DNA of 64,000 nt from positions 140,427,927 through 140,491,926 of the forward strand of contig JALGPY010000002.1 of assembly GCA_023055425.1 (NCBI GenBank), in the 5' to 3' direction. Both the position numbers and the translations under genes were made by a program. Of the stretch, positions 49,712 through 63,060 are shown piece by piece. Each line of letters begins with the position of its first letter. Positions within the stretch are counted from its first letter, which is position 1. The stretch comes from Linanthus parryae. Its lineage: Eukaryota > Streptophyta > Magnoliopsida > Ericales > Polemoniaceae. The notes under the pieces are model-generated. The model was given only the letters and a program-made list of their open reading frames with translations. It searched no databases and was not told the origin of the DNA.

Positions 49712-50490
49712 GGAACTACCCTGACAAAGCCCTCGTTTACATTGGTGAACCCTACGTGAACAACTCAGATGATTCACCCATTTACATGTTGCCGAAGATT
49801 CCAAGATGGTTCCTCTTTTTTCCCCCGGGAGTAACCGACGGCAGGAATCGATTATCGCCACCACTGAAGTCCCCGAGAATCAGGTCAACACGAATCGTCT
49901 TTCTCAATCTCAGAGCACCGACCCGGGGAATTTAACCAACCTGATCGAGAGGCTCATCGCCACCATCCAGAACTAGGCAACCATGATCCAGAATCAGACA
50001 GCACATATGGCACAGATGCAAACACCGATGCAGAACCAGTGGTCGCAGACGGCGCACATGACAACGAGCGCGTCAGGAGCCCTAATGGTCATGTGATGCA
50101 ACCCCCGCATGGTGGTGCATTCCCACCTGTGCAGGCGTACGTACCGAAGATTATTGTCGGAGCACCAGGAATCCCCTTTTCTGCAGGATCCCCCTCGCAC
50201 TCTTCCCATCACGTCAACCTGCCACCACCTCCACCTCTGACGCCAAGAGTACAACCAGTATGTGTGTCACTGCCCACAGGAGGCCAGCAATTCTCGGCTC
50301 CTACCTATGGGATGCCAAATGCGTATGCAGGTACGCACACAACTTACAGCCAAAATGTGCCTATCTCGCATGTGCCATCTGTAGGTCCCATTCATACGGC
50401 GAGTCCTTCGCTTCCCTTGAGCAGATATTAGAAGACTTCATGGAGATCCACAGCGTATCCTTCAACGCTCTACCCGTGAAGCTAGAGTGA
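49712..50490 (+). pseudogene. gag-like fragment of the interrupted gypsy element
   Basis: One frame (about 49960-50431) reads a Pro/His/Ser-rich segment with HVNLPPPPPLTPRVQP and ends SPSLPLSRY. Another frame nearby reads a Gln/Met-rich coil (MAQMQTPMQNQW). This composition is usual for the N-terminal part of Tat-type gag. No zinc knuckle or protease follows, and frames break repeatedly. Confidence 0.35.
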
Positions 50491-52344
50491 AGCGGATTTC
50501 AATTTGTTTATTTTTCCAGAACTACTTGCATTGACGTAAAAAATGTAATTAAACAATTGATCTAATGGATAAAAGAAAGGGGATTGGGGCGCCTATTTGG
50601 GATTCGTGGACAAGTCGGATCTTTATTCATGTGTTTGTCGTTAACAACAATTTTATGAATGCTTAATATTCCTATTGACCTCATGCTAGTTCTTTATTTT
50701 AGTTTACCACTTATTGTTATGTGCGCAATTAGCGCGGCCACCAAGGGTTGTCAATTCACTTCACCAACTATCATGAAAATACACAGGATAAAGTAGTCAG
50801 GGTGTCTACTGTATGATCGCAACTCAAAAACAATCATTCGTAAACATTTAATCTAGCTTAAGTCGGATGTTGAAAATCAATCAATCCCATATATGAAGAC
50901 ATGTCTAAATCACCCAAATCAAGCCCCAATCTAACGAGTTTAGTTACTCATGATGGAATCAAAACTGAAAATCTTATATATAAAGATTCATGATGAAACT
51001 AGATAGAGGAAGAAAAATCAAACTATTGGGGTCTCCGGTAGATAAACGAATAGTCCTCATCGTCTTCTCCACAAAGCTGCTCCAATCTTCAATCTTCAAA
51101 TATTTAAATCTTCAAATTGATGAACTGGTGTACTATGGCTTCTTCTCTTTGAACTAATTCAATGGGATGCTAAGCAATAATTGAGGCCTGTGTTCCCTTT
51201 TAACGTGAGAAGAGAATTGAAGAGAGTGGGAGTCTTATCATGTTGTAAAAAATTACAGTCTGACCCTCCTTGGTGCGCTGTCTGTATGACTACCATCATG
51301 GTAGGTTGTTGCTTGCTATGGTTGCGGCTCCTTGACTCCTTGATCAGTGCACCTCTTCTTCCTCACCATGGTGGTGTGCTGATATGCTAAAAAATAACAC
51401 CATCATAGTGGCATGATGTTGTCACCATGGTGGTAACATGTTATCTTCGAATTCTCTTTTCCTTAGCTCCATACTTGGCTCCTCACCTACTTTTTGCATT
51501 AATTTGCTCATCTTGTGCTTTAGAAGCTCTTTTTTTATGTTGTCACCTCCTAGATTATGCTCATTTCCTTCACCCTGTATTCCCTGAAAAACATGAGCAC
51601 ATACCCGAGCTTATACACTTGAAAGAAAGTTACATAAAATAATGCATTTAAGCACAAAATAGGTGGAAAACACTAGAACGCTCTCGTACTACCACAAAGG
51701 TGAAAATTACACTAAATAGGTTAAAATTAAGAAAAACTGCTCTAAAGCTAAGGAAAATCCTTAGTCAAACATGGTGGAAAGCAGTAACGAACTGGGTGTC
51801 GTCACTTGTGTAATAACATCTCAGAATGGAAACCAACCTTCGGGAAACTCTGTAGGTAAGAAAACTCTGATTCTCGTACTCTGATATTCATGCTCATGCT
51901 TTGAAATAGTTTAAAACTTGCACATTCATAATTATACTCTCAAACTGTTTAAACTCTTTATAATCAAAACTTACAACATTTTATATCTATTCTTTTCTAC
52001 ATGCTAAGTTGTTTATCCACTCAGTTTTTACCGCTGCTCTCACTACGGTGTCTATGTTTCTTTTTAAATCCATAACGCAGGTATATGACTGGTCTGCTTG
52101 GGGTAATGAGCGGGAGTCACAACCTCGTTATCACTTGAAAATAGTAGCACTTGTTAATTAGCCGGAGAGTAATCTTTTGATGAAAAATATCTTTTGTTAG
52201 GCTAGTTTTCCAATTTGGACTCAGCTGTGAACACTGTTAACTTTTGTAGTATTAATCAGTTGTTTGATGGTTCTTTTCACTTGTTTGTTGTGAACACTCA
52301 TTGCAGGAAAAAGGGTAAAACCCCCTGTCTGGATGGCACCTCCC
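50491..52344. other. Degenerate gypsy-like internal sequence, no intact ORF
   Basis: The minus strand left of the primer site at 52345-52367 should be the leader and gag of that element, but I cannot read a protein. The region includes a short palindrome-rich patch with CACCATGGTGGT (about 51365-51435). Origins of the left part (50491-51000) are unclear. Confidence 0.35.
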
Positions 52345-53640
52345 AGATACGGCGCCATAAACTTGATATGATTTCGTATGTGTGAGTATTTAAACTCCGA
52401 TTATCATTCGCACCAGGATTATTTAGAACAGTTTAGCTAGAAAAGAAATCTAAAGTATTAAAGTAAACATGACGAGGAGTTGTGATTGATTAAGGGATTC
52501 TAAACTAAAACTGGAAGTGATTATGAAAGACATATTTTTTGGTCTATTTCAGTTGTGATGAAATAAATGTGATAAAATAGACTATGTTTCCTACGGATCC
52601 CTTAGGGCTTAAACAATTATGATAAGTCTTCCTAACAACACTAAGTATTGTTTCTATCTATGCCACGTCACATCGCTAGTGTGAATCCCTCTAGGTGACG
52701 TATAATGTTATGTATTGGTCAACATCAGGCTCCTTAGTCCAGCGGTAACTAACGTTTCTGTTCTAGTCCGTTCTAAAACCCCAACGATACATCGCGCCTC
52801 TCGGTCCAATTGTAGCCAATTCATGCCTTACTAGCAATCGATTCAAAGTTTTCAACTATTTCTAACGAGTTACCTCTAAGAACTCATCTCGTTCGTATCC
52901 GGGTTAATGGCTTTCGCTCATCAACCTAGAAAAGTAGTTTTTTCGGGTGATTAATCCATTCAAGAATGAAATAAATACCAGAAAAGATAAAATAGATAAA
53001 AACTATAACTAATTAAGATCAACTATATCATGAAGTTTAACAAAGAAAAACTGAGAAATTGTCTAATGATACCCTAGGTTCACTATGAAACCTACCCAAA
53101 AGGGTTTAGCAACTGAAACTCATATTGTAATACAAGTTTTTCATAGTAAAATTAGAATGATCAAACACGAAAAATATCCAAAGCTGGATGAACCCTAGCT
53201 CCAAGAATTCTCCAAGATGCTCCTCCACGGTGAATGAACGTCTAAAGATATGTATCTCGGGTACCTAGGTCTTGTTACATCAGAACACACGTTTTCTTGC
53301 TGACCAAACCCCTTAAATTGCATTTTGGCCCCATCAGTTTTGATGATGTCTGACTTTATGTGGGAGTTCTGATCGTGCGATCAGGGCACCTAAGGTGCCT
53401 CCTTATTTACTATGATTGTGCGATCAGGCTCCTTGTGATCGTGCGATCAGGCTCCTTGTGATCGTGCGATCAGCATTTTTCTTCTTCTTTCTTCTATTCT
53501 CCAACTATTTTGCGAGTTCTTTTGCTTCCGAAGTTCGTCTTCATGCTCCACTTTGATCGAGCTCATGGTTCTTTCCAAAACGTAGAAAACACGAACCCAC
53601 GATCACATCCATATAAAATATTAAATCTCACATAAAAACG
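52345..53640 (-). mobile_element. Gypsy LTR remnant with tRNA-Asp-type primer site
   Basis: On the minus strand TGGCGCCGTATCTGGGAG (around 52350-52367) resembles the tRNA-Asp primer site TGGCGCCGT used by Athila-type gypsy elements. The sequence to its right (52368 to about 53640) would then be the 5' LTR. It has the GATCGTGCGATC repeat cluster and no coding capacity. The outer LTR end and any target duplication are not identified. Confidence 0.45.
53371..53471. repeat. Four copies of the inverted-repeat 12-mer GATCGTGCGATC
   Basis: Copies are at 53371, 53414 (one change), 53437 and 53460. The last three are spaced exactly 23 bp with intervening AGGCTCCTTGT. Each copy is a 5 bp inverted repeat around TG. 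Confidence 0.9.
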
Positions 53641-54992
53641 TCTGGATTAACATGAATGTACATAAAGATCATTTCTTGCATATCTTATACAAATAAGAAT
53701 AGTAGAAAATACAGCAAATATGTAACTCTAAAATAGAGTTATCAGCTGCTTGGTTTGCAGTCTGCCGAACAGCATTCAGTGTTCCCTCCGTTGTTCTATC
53801 GATCAGCTTCTTACCTTCATTCATGAACATGCCATGTTCATTGTTTGTCCTATGATGTTGTTTCATCTTCCCACCACATTTGCTGAATCCATTTCAAAAA
53901 ATAATATAGTAAACTAGTAAACAAAAATACAAACTTTTGTATTTAACACAACCCCTCTATAAAAATTTCATGAGAGCGTCTTTGCCTACTCGAATGCCAA
54001 GTATCTTCTGTCTAGTTAGAGGTCACCACAAAGATAAGTTGCGCTATTGACAACATTTATGATAATTAGAAACCAAATATCCCAGTCACCAAAAGCCAAA
54101 TATACCAACCATGAAAATTCCCCACAAAAAGATACTTTAGTAATAATTGTCATGTACTTGTACAAAATATGAACAAGTTAAGAACGGTGTACTTCTAGGT
54201 AATGGAATGAAGATATAGGGTTGACGATAACCTCCTCTTTCTGGAAATTGCTATCTAATGCTCTCCCTGTTCTGCAAACCCTTAAATATCCTCACTGCCC
54301 ATTGTTAGTGATATTTGTCCCTGGTATTTTGGAAGCTTAAACCCTTTTCCAATTTTTTCTCGGCTGTTCGAGCAATTTGGTTTGGCTCTTCTCTTGCACT
54401 GACAGCATCAGGCCAGTTGCTTTCTCTATCATCTCACTTGCACACTATTTTTTCATATCTCCCGTCTAACGAGGAAATGATTCATTTCCGGGCACTGCTA
54501 CAGTACGTCATGGCCCCACGAAAAATAAATCGGCTTAGCCGGTTTAGCAGGTAATTACGGTTTTACCTGCAAAAAGACGAAAAAAATTGACCTCAGGGCG
54601 CCGTCATCAGAAACTCAGATACAAATGTAAAGAAAATGGATAAAACTGTAAATTTTAAGATAAATCTAGCGATAAAAATAATTATAAGTGGACAAAACCG
54701 AAGTGAAATGGCCGAAACTGAAATGAATCAGACATAAACATAAACAATGCTCAATAAATGAGCTATTACAGCAGATTTGCAAGCACCAAAGCTTAAAAAA
54801 AGATACATACTTTGTGATACATAAGCAATGGACACAAGCACACCTTGAGACGGTCGTTTCACCTAAAATATAACAAGCATTGCGAAAAGTAACGCAAATG
54901 CAAGAACGGTGATGCATTTGTGTGCTATCCTTTAACTCTTTAGCATTTCTTCATTTTCAAATTTCATTTGTCTCGTTGTTGTAATGATTGTG
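53641..54992. other. Unassigned region with one exon-like ORF
   Basis: The minus strand 53669-53866 encodes a 65-residue frame with KKLIDRTTEGTLNAVRQTAN, whose composition is that of a real protein, but I do not recognise it. No start, partner exon or mobile element ends can be assigned. The rest is AT-rich without supported features. Confidence 0.35.
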
Positions 54993-56375
54993 TGTTGGAA
55001 TAGATGCCCTAGAGGCAATCTAGTTTAGTATGAATTTGTATATGGCTAGAAAATTCATTTATTATTTATTGGATATTTAATATAATGAAGTCCTTAGATT
55101 TACAATTGTGTTGTTTATCTTAAATATCCCTAGTCAAGTATAATGATTAATGGGACAATCATCTATAGACTAGTATGGGGTTGGATTGATATGGAGATAT
55201 CACGATCCAACACATAGGTGTGCATTACGGAATGTTGCACTGGATTGACCCATCTCCGAGAAGGCTACATACACGTTATGTTGAGTCACAAGCGCTTCTC
55301 GCGGTGCAATGGTATTGTCATCCTTAGACTTGAAGTCACTAGATATTCTAGTTGTGGATCATTGTGATCTTGGTAGCGTTAAACGCTACACCGTAACTGG
55401 GTAGTTATAAAGGCGTGTACTGGATACAATGAGAAGCAAGCTTAGAGATCGTAGTGGACGTAGAGAGGATTTGCCCCTCCCACATAACGGGAATAAATAT
55501 CCTAGGCCACTCGAGGGATAGTGCTTATAGAATGTTTGGCCAGACTCAAATAAATCAATATGGGATATTGATGTTATTTGCACGAATAAGGCTATTCCCA
55601 TGGATCGAGAAACTATGGATTGGATATACGAGTGTGGCTTGTATGTCTCGTGTCCAATCCGGATATGGAGGCAAAGGGATGAGACAATTACTTGTACAAA
55701 GGTTGTCAAGATGACTATTCTATTAGTTGGCTAGAATGGATGTTTTGCTAGAGACCGCTCCATATTAGCAAATAGTTGCTACCAACTAGATAGAACCTAT
55801 GGGGTCACACGCTATATAGAGTTGAACTAGATTTGGGAATTAATTAATTGGATTAATTAATTAGAAGGATCACTTTGCAAAATTCTAGTTGGACTAGAAT
55901 AAGTCCTTTAGGTAGTTAACAAGGAGTTGTTGGACTATATAAAGGACCCTCCTTCCTTCCTTCCCAATAACTTATGCTCATTAGTGAACATAAAAAGAGT
56001 GGGAGAGAACAAAAGGAGAGAGAGCAAGCAACAAAGGAGGCCCGACGCCCCCCTTGCCGCCGCCCTCGTCCCCGTCGGCCAAAAGAGGCCGAGACCCTCT
56101 TTTGGGTCTCGTTTTGCGTGATTCCTTCTTCCTTTTCCTATTCCGGGCTAGCACCAAGGAGTTTGGGAGATCTAGGATCAACTCTAGGCGTGGATCAACT
56201 ATAGAGAACGTGACATTATTCGCGTTTGAAGTCATCAAGGAGAACCCAAAGGTGTGTTTATGATTTCTAACCTTCACCATCGTTATGCATCTTGACTTGT
56301 GATCCTTGGAGGGTTTTGCATGGTTTTATGTTTGATTATGCTTCCGTTGCGCGATCCATGAATCAAAACCCTACA
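54993..56375 (+). mobile_element. Solo LTR, 1383 bp, same family as 48304-49711
   Basis: It starts TGTTGGAATAGATGCCCTAG and ends CAAAACCCTACA, flanked by identical TTGTG (54988-54992 and 56376-56380). A CT-rich and GC-rich stretch near 55950-56100 would be the promoter-proximal leader. It has no internal region. Confidence 0.93.
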
Positions 56376-56410
56376 TTGTGGACCATCCTTGCATTGTTTC
56401 CTCGCAAAAA

Positions 56411-56617
56411 TTATGGAGGTTCTTCATTGGCCCATAAGAAGTAGCCGCATTGAGACCCCTGAGGTAGTGGGCACCGCAAGAAATCTCTACCTGGGTTCTT
56501 TGTGTAAGGACCTGCTGTTCTCATCACTCGTATCCTTCCACAACTACAATATATTGGTAGAGACTCGGTGTTACGACGGAATTGGTGGGAGGAGGAGTTG
56601 AAGGAGGTATGTGACAT
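56411..56617 (-). CDS. Small GRF-type zinc-finger protein (68 aa), possibly truncated
   Basis: The frame from ATG (56617) to TAA (56411-56413) encodes 68 residues. A short Ser/Asn-rich start leads into a GRF zinc finger: YCSCGRIRVMRT, then GRDFLRCPLPQGSQCGYFLW, with Cys/Cys/Cys/Cys spacing and the G-R-F-like core (here GRDF). GRF fingers bind nucleic acid; in plants they occur in many short proteins, often with a coiled coil and membrane segment after the finger. That second part is missing. The solo LTR ends 35 bases beyond the stop codon. It could be a small gene, a truncated gene or part of a mobile element; the open frame extends upstream to 56752 without a clear domain. Confidence 0.5.
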   Translation of the reverse strand: MSHTSFNSSSHQFRRNTESLPIYCSCGRIRVMRTAGPYTKNPGRDFLRCPLPQGSQCGYFLWANEEPP

Positions 56618-57696
56618 TGTGTTAGTGAGAAGTTGGGGATAATTGGAGGGGGAGAAAATGATGGAATGGAGGAGTAAATGGCAGATTTGATTGTGCAAGA
56701 GTGGGTTGGTGTATAAGTAGAAGAAATGAATGGGTGGTTGGTTGTTGGACATAAATGGGGAGTAAATTGTCCATAATGACAGGTATAACTACTCTGAAAC
56801 CAAAGAGCAAGTCTAAGCTGAGTAACACAGGGAAGGAAGCAATGAATGTGGTTAATTTTTTTGAAATCACTTTCAACATTACAACCATAATAACATTCAC
56901 CACCTACACCTGAACCGGTCAATTATTTAAAAAAAAACAAAACCACTGAGAGATCAAATGGACCGCCCTGCTCAAAGCTAATGACCCTCATAAGCTGAAA
57001 AGATCGTAGGTATCTTCTTGTTCTTCTTGACGAAAACCTCCTCAATGTTTCTCTAATTTTGTTCATATCTTCAAGAAGGACTTCCCTGAGGTCGTTGTAC
57101 GTGGAACAACCAATGAAATTGGCAACCCATATCCTAATGAAATCTTCATTGATCTTTATCTTCCTTTCAAGTTGGGGGGGGTCAGCTTTCTCAGATGTGC
57201 CATGTAAAAGCATACAAATTCTCCACAATCATAGCTGGACAAAACAGAAGATATTACGAGACATATGGATAGAAACTTAAATAGGAAAGATACAAAAGAG
57301 TGCAAACATTACTTGTTAACTTATCTTGGAATGTCATTGGACTGACGTTGTTTGTTTCAAAGGAGAAGCTGTCACCTTAGGTGATCCATGAGCATGCATG
57401 ATGGGTAGAGAAGCTGCAACCTTGGGTGATGCATGATCAGGCCTGAATGGAGTTGAAGATACTTGAATTGGAGACTTAAGAAAAGCAATAATGTGGTCAG
57501 CAGAGGTAAGAACTAAGTAAAAGAATTCACCTATAAGATTCCTAGGTGGAACCTCCCTGCCTCTGGCATAGTATTTTCGTAATCAAGTATGGTATTATAT
57601 CAAGCAAGAAGTGCTAAATGGAACCGATACTACGCCATATAAGAAAGGTAGTTAGTTCAGGCAAGAGCTTTTCGTTCCGTCCTCTTTAGGAGTCGT
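56618..57696. other. Region upstream of the GRF ORF, no assigned gene
   Basis: A minus-strand frame at 56923-57228 (including NEDFIRIWVANFIGCSTYND) has protein-like composition but no family I recognise. The segment 57300-57500 contains a partly repeated TTGGGTGAT/TTAGGTGAT motif. No supported gene model. Confidence 0.3.
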
Positions 57697-60600
57697 TGTA
57701 ATACCCCGTAAAATACTTAGGGATAAATTGGTAAATTGACAAATTAAATATAAATTTAGACGTAAATTAAAAATAAAAATAAGAGTTGTATAAATTATTA
57801 TATTTTATAGTTAAGAAAAATTTCGTATAATGTTGCGTTGTATTTGTAAGTAATTGCGCGAACAATTTAGTAATTTTATTCGTCGAACAACTTTATATGG
57901 GAATTTTTATACTGCGATGGAAAATATTAAAAGGTTTACCATTTCAACTCCTGGGGAATACTTGGAGTATTTTTACAGAGTCTTTTCTTACAGTTGGGAT
58001 ATATGTTCAATTACGAATTTGTTCCTAGAGGGCTTCACGTATGTCACTTGGGACTTCTTTCGTCTAGCTTACGTTTTGTGGCACGAGGTTTATTGAAATA
58101 ATACGAGACAAGAGGTTAAGATGAATTTGGGGTTTGTGTTAAATGTTGGAAACTCGGGGTGTATCTAACTTTAAATCTGGAGACTTGTTTGAATATGAGG
58201 TCAAGGAGCATTTAATTTATTTGATTGAACTCTGGAGTATCAAATTTGGACTACGAGGAGTGATGGACTTAAATATTTGTTCGGGGTCAGATTAAAATAC
58301 TAAGGGGAAACGTATGAATGTTGTCACTTGGGTGAAACGAAGAGACGTTAATTATCGCTGTGTGCAACAAACGATTATTGAAGTACTACCCTAAGTTTGC
58401 CTATACTGGACTCCTAAGAGAACCTACCGTAAGAAATTTAGCTCAAGGTACAAACACATGAAGTAGTTAAAAACTCCAAGAGTAGTCAGTTCAGTAACAG
58501 ATCTACGCAAATGACCAACTATAAAATTAAACACTTCTATCAGTTTGAGTATTTGACTTCTCATAGCATGGTGGCAATATGTGACATGTAATGTATTGTA
58601 TGGTAACATGGGATTGTATGCTTTATGGTTCATTGACATAGTATTGAAATCATAATATTGTGATAGCCTATCAGACTTAATTGACAAGATTAATCTGAGG
58701 ATATGGCATCAAGAATCTGATCGCCCGATTGGGCCAAAGTTAGTTTTAAAGAAAAGGAAAGATGCATAGCACAACAAGCTTATGAGGAACTTTCATAGCT
58801 AATTATATTTGCATGTGTGCATGTTTCTTGTTATGTGTTCTCTTTACTAAATCAATCAAAGTCGATAGAAATGCAAAAGAGGCAAGGTTAGCAAATATAC
58901 TTGGAGGTAATTTTATGAGGGATCAGAAGTAAAACCTAAACATTTGACATATTACAAAACATCAGTATGACGAGTGGTCACGTATAATACCTGGAACAGT
59001 GGGATTCAAGGATAGATTTTAGACAGTCTGTTACCAACTAAGCGAGGGAAATTCAATTTAGGAGGGATCAACAAAACATGAGTGCGATTCGGATATCAGG
59101 CTATCAACAATCAAAATAGGATAACTTTGTAACAAGGAAAAATTGAGGGGTCAGTGGGAATTTGACCGAAGGTCGTAGGGTTCACCCACTAGATTCTAGA
59201 CACTTTCTACTATATCGGTTTAAGGTGTTGCGACAGTTTGGAGTTCCCATTTAGAGTAATATTGTCATTAGAGCAACTACTTCAAGGCTTTGGTTAATGA
59301 TATTGCCGGGAGTTCTCTTTTTGGGGATTATTTGATACGATAATGTGTCTCGGTGATATAGGTTACATTTCCCTGTGGTACATATTGTTCACGTAAATTA
59401 TATTTGGAGTCTTGTTGTTAACGTCTTATTGCAGTATACATTCTTCAAATGAGTTCTATTTGAAGCCCTTCTTGCATTTGAGGTTACCTCTCTAAAACTT
59501 AGTTCATGTTGGGTTCTCGAAATTAAATGTAAATAAATTGTTGGGAGTCTGGTCGTCACAAATTATTACAAAGTCTCGGGAATTTTGGAAGTGACAACAC
59601 AGTTATGGGATCGATAGTTACAATCCATAGTATCATGAGGTTTTGTTATCTATTGTTTTTGATACTCTGTTGTGATGACTAGAGCGCTTTGTGTAGCTAA
59701 AATGTTAACAGTTGTTTAGGGATTATTACTTGGAGCTTTATTAATAAATTTTTACTAGAGGAGCATAAGTGTTAGTATGAATTTAGAAAGGTGTTATTAC
59801 CTTTGGAGCCCAATAACCCGAATAATTATGTGCTATCGATGATGGGAATATATTATTGTTTCTTTGTTGATTTACGCCTGGAATTACTACTAGTATACAA
59901 TGAGCAATAAGGTGGCTTAAACTTCTGGGAGATTTTACCACGATAGTTTTGTCATTTGTGGCACTTAGGCTTCATCTATGGGATTATGATTTAGAGGGAT
60001 TTCAGATAGTTGGTGTGACTCATCAGTGAAAATGTGCAAATTGGAGTTCATCACTAAATATATATATGGGTCCATGGGATGCTGATTTTCTTATCAGTTC
60101 TTTCAAGAGGTTAATTATATATTTCGATTGTATTAAAGGTTTCGCAGGACTGTGAAGTAAAAGACTACATATCTTATTTGGTGTTCGGGGTAATGCTAGA
60201 TGATATATTCATAAGGAGTTCCGGGGACGTCACTCTCTAAGGGGGAGAGGAGATGTCAGCCTTCGTCTAAAACCGATTCATGTCTAGAACAACAATATCA
60301 TCATATCAAGCATATCATTAACTTCTAGTAACTGAAATAAGTTGCGGCATTACACTTTGCACAGTACGCATCGGATAGAGATTTGTCATATGAAGAATTC
60401 TTACCTGGAGAATCGAATAGAGATTCGTCAGATGAAGATTTCTTACCAAGGGGAGATTACTTAAAGAGTTGGTCGCCAAGTGGTCATAGTAAATCGTGGT
60501 TATTTGTCTGATTTTAGCTTTGAGGACGAAGCTATCTTTAAGGGGGAAGAATGTAATACCCCGTAAAATACTTAGGGGTAAATTGACAGATTAAATATAA

Positions 60601-61355
60601 ATTTAGTCGTAAAATAAAAATAAAAATAAGAGTTGTATAAATTATTATATTTTATAGTTAAGAAAAATTTCGTAAAATGTTGTGTCGTATTTGTAAGTAA
60701 TTGCGCGAACAATTTAGTAATTTTATTCGTAACAGGGTAAAGCCACTGCGTGACTTCTCAACTAGTTGGTGTAGCCACACCCAATCATTTCTAAAGTTAT
60801 CATCACCAGATTTTTTTTTCAATTTTTGTCTCCTTCCTATTTGTTTTCTTCTCCTTCTTCTTCTTCAACTTCTCTTCTTCCTACTTTTCTCTTCGGCAAA
60901 CCAAACCCCCGACAACTACACCGCCAACGCCTCTTCCATCACTTTTCTCCACTATAAAACCCTCCCTCTCTCTCTCATTCTCTTCAGCAGACCACACCAA
61001 CCACCACCATCACCATTACACTCTTCTTCTCCACCTCCGGCCACCACCAACACCACCGTAACCTCCATCACCCACTGCTCTCTCACTCTGTATCACACTC
61101 TCCTCTGCCCAGAAGCAAAGAAACAGCGGCAACAGTAGTTAGGAGAAACGGAACCACCACCGCCGCCCCTACCACCGTCGGAGAGAAACCATCGAGAGCA
61201 CCACCACAGGCCACATCTTCTCCTTCCTGCTACCCTCTGTTTCTCCCTCCCTCTTGCTCTCTGTCCAGAGCAGAGACTCGAAGCAGCAACAACAGCAGTG
61301 GCTAGAAGCCACCACCGTCGCCGCTGCAACTTCCGGCGACAACCCAAAAGACCAC

Positions 61356-61806
61356 CAGTGGCGGAGCCAGGATTTCACCGAAGGGGGGACACAATTCGCC
61401 TAGGAGCGGAGCCAATATTTTTACTCTGATTTAAGGATAAATTGAATTAAATATCAATTTTTTTGTTATAATCGATCTGGCTAAGTTGGTAAAGTACTCT
61501 CATATTGACTTCGTCCAAGAGGGTTCGAGTCTCCGCAGGCACATATTAATTTTGTTTTTTTTTTATTTTTTGTGGTAAAAAATAAAAAACGCACAGAGTA
61601 AGACTCGAACTTGCGTCCCTTTGATTATTAGGACATAATGTTACCAACTATGCTAGGCACGCATCTGAGATTGGGGGGGGGGGCACTTTTATATTTATAC
61701 ATAGAAATAGTTATTTTTTTTTACAAATTAAGGGTAATCTAATGTTTTCGGAAAATTTTTGCCCCCCCCCCCCCACCCCCCCTGCCCCTACATGGCTCCA
61801 CCCCTG
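61356..61806. mobile_element. hAT MITE with exact 8 bp target duplication and tRNA-like modules
   Basis: Ends are CAGTGGCGGAGCCAGG and CATGGCTCCACCCCTG, inverted. The flanking 8-mers AAGACCAC are identical (61348-61355 and 61807-61814). Inside, 61477-61542 carries A-box-like TGGCTAAGTTGG and B-box-like GGTTCGAGTC. 61599-61665 carries the same kind of module on the opposite strand (AGACTCGAAC...CCAACTATGCTAGGC). It has no coding capacity. Confidence 0.9.
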
Positions 61807-62434
61807 AAGACCACCACCTCTGTGTCCTCCCACTGTCCCTCTCACACCTCTCCATCGCGACCAAAACAGAGGAAGGAAGAACGACATAACAGCAGCAGTA
61901 GAAGCTACAACAACCACTGCAACAGCCACCGCCGGTGATTCTCCATTAACGCCGGCGGAGCTCTCGGCCAAACACCACCAGAGCCACCCACGCTCGTTAA
62001 CCACTTCCAATCGACGCCTAACGGTCCGACCGAGCCTCCAGAAGACTCAGCCGAACCCAGAAACGCTCCAATCACCGGCGTCGAGCTCCGTCTCCGGTGT
62101 CGCCGTTCGGCCACCCGACCTGATTCAATTCTTGACCGATTCGCGTAATTTTTGGTACCGGTATGCTCTACTCTTCACCCTGAGTTGATTTACATAATCA
62201 AAATCGTATCTTGATGCTTATATTCACATTTAGATTGATCAAATTGAATATTCATGCTTAGGGTGAGGTAGATGTCATTTTCAGAAACTATTTTAGTTTT
62301 AATTGGGGGGTATTTCTGCTATTTCAGTAAAAATTGGGGGTTTCTTTGCTATTTAGCAATCTGATAATATAAAAATAAAATAAAAATATAATTTTAAGGT
62401 TTAAATTAATTTCTACACTTTGTAACTATTATTA

Positions 62435-63060
<626 letters not shown>

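Larger units (their letters stand above)
47640..50490 (+). mobile_element. Tat-like gypsy LTR and gag start, split by a solo LTR
   Basis: A GC-rich block (47640-48290) has a TATA box TATATAAA (48069-48076) and then an A/C-rich leader, laid out like the LTR at 1330-1990. A gag-like Gln/Pro-rich region resumes at 49712 after the inserted solo LTR 48304-49711. There is no second LTR and no pol, so this is a truncated 5' end. Lineage is inferred from layout only. Confidence 0.5.

Noticed and set aside
55927..56204. Frames in the GC-rich part of the solo LTR
   Set aside because: They lie inside the transcribed leader of an LTR, are not conserved in the sister LTR by eye, and overlap each other.
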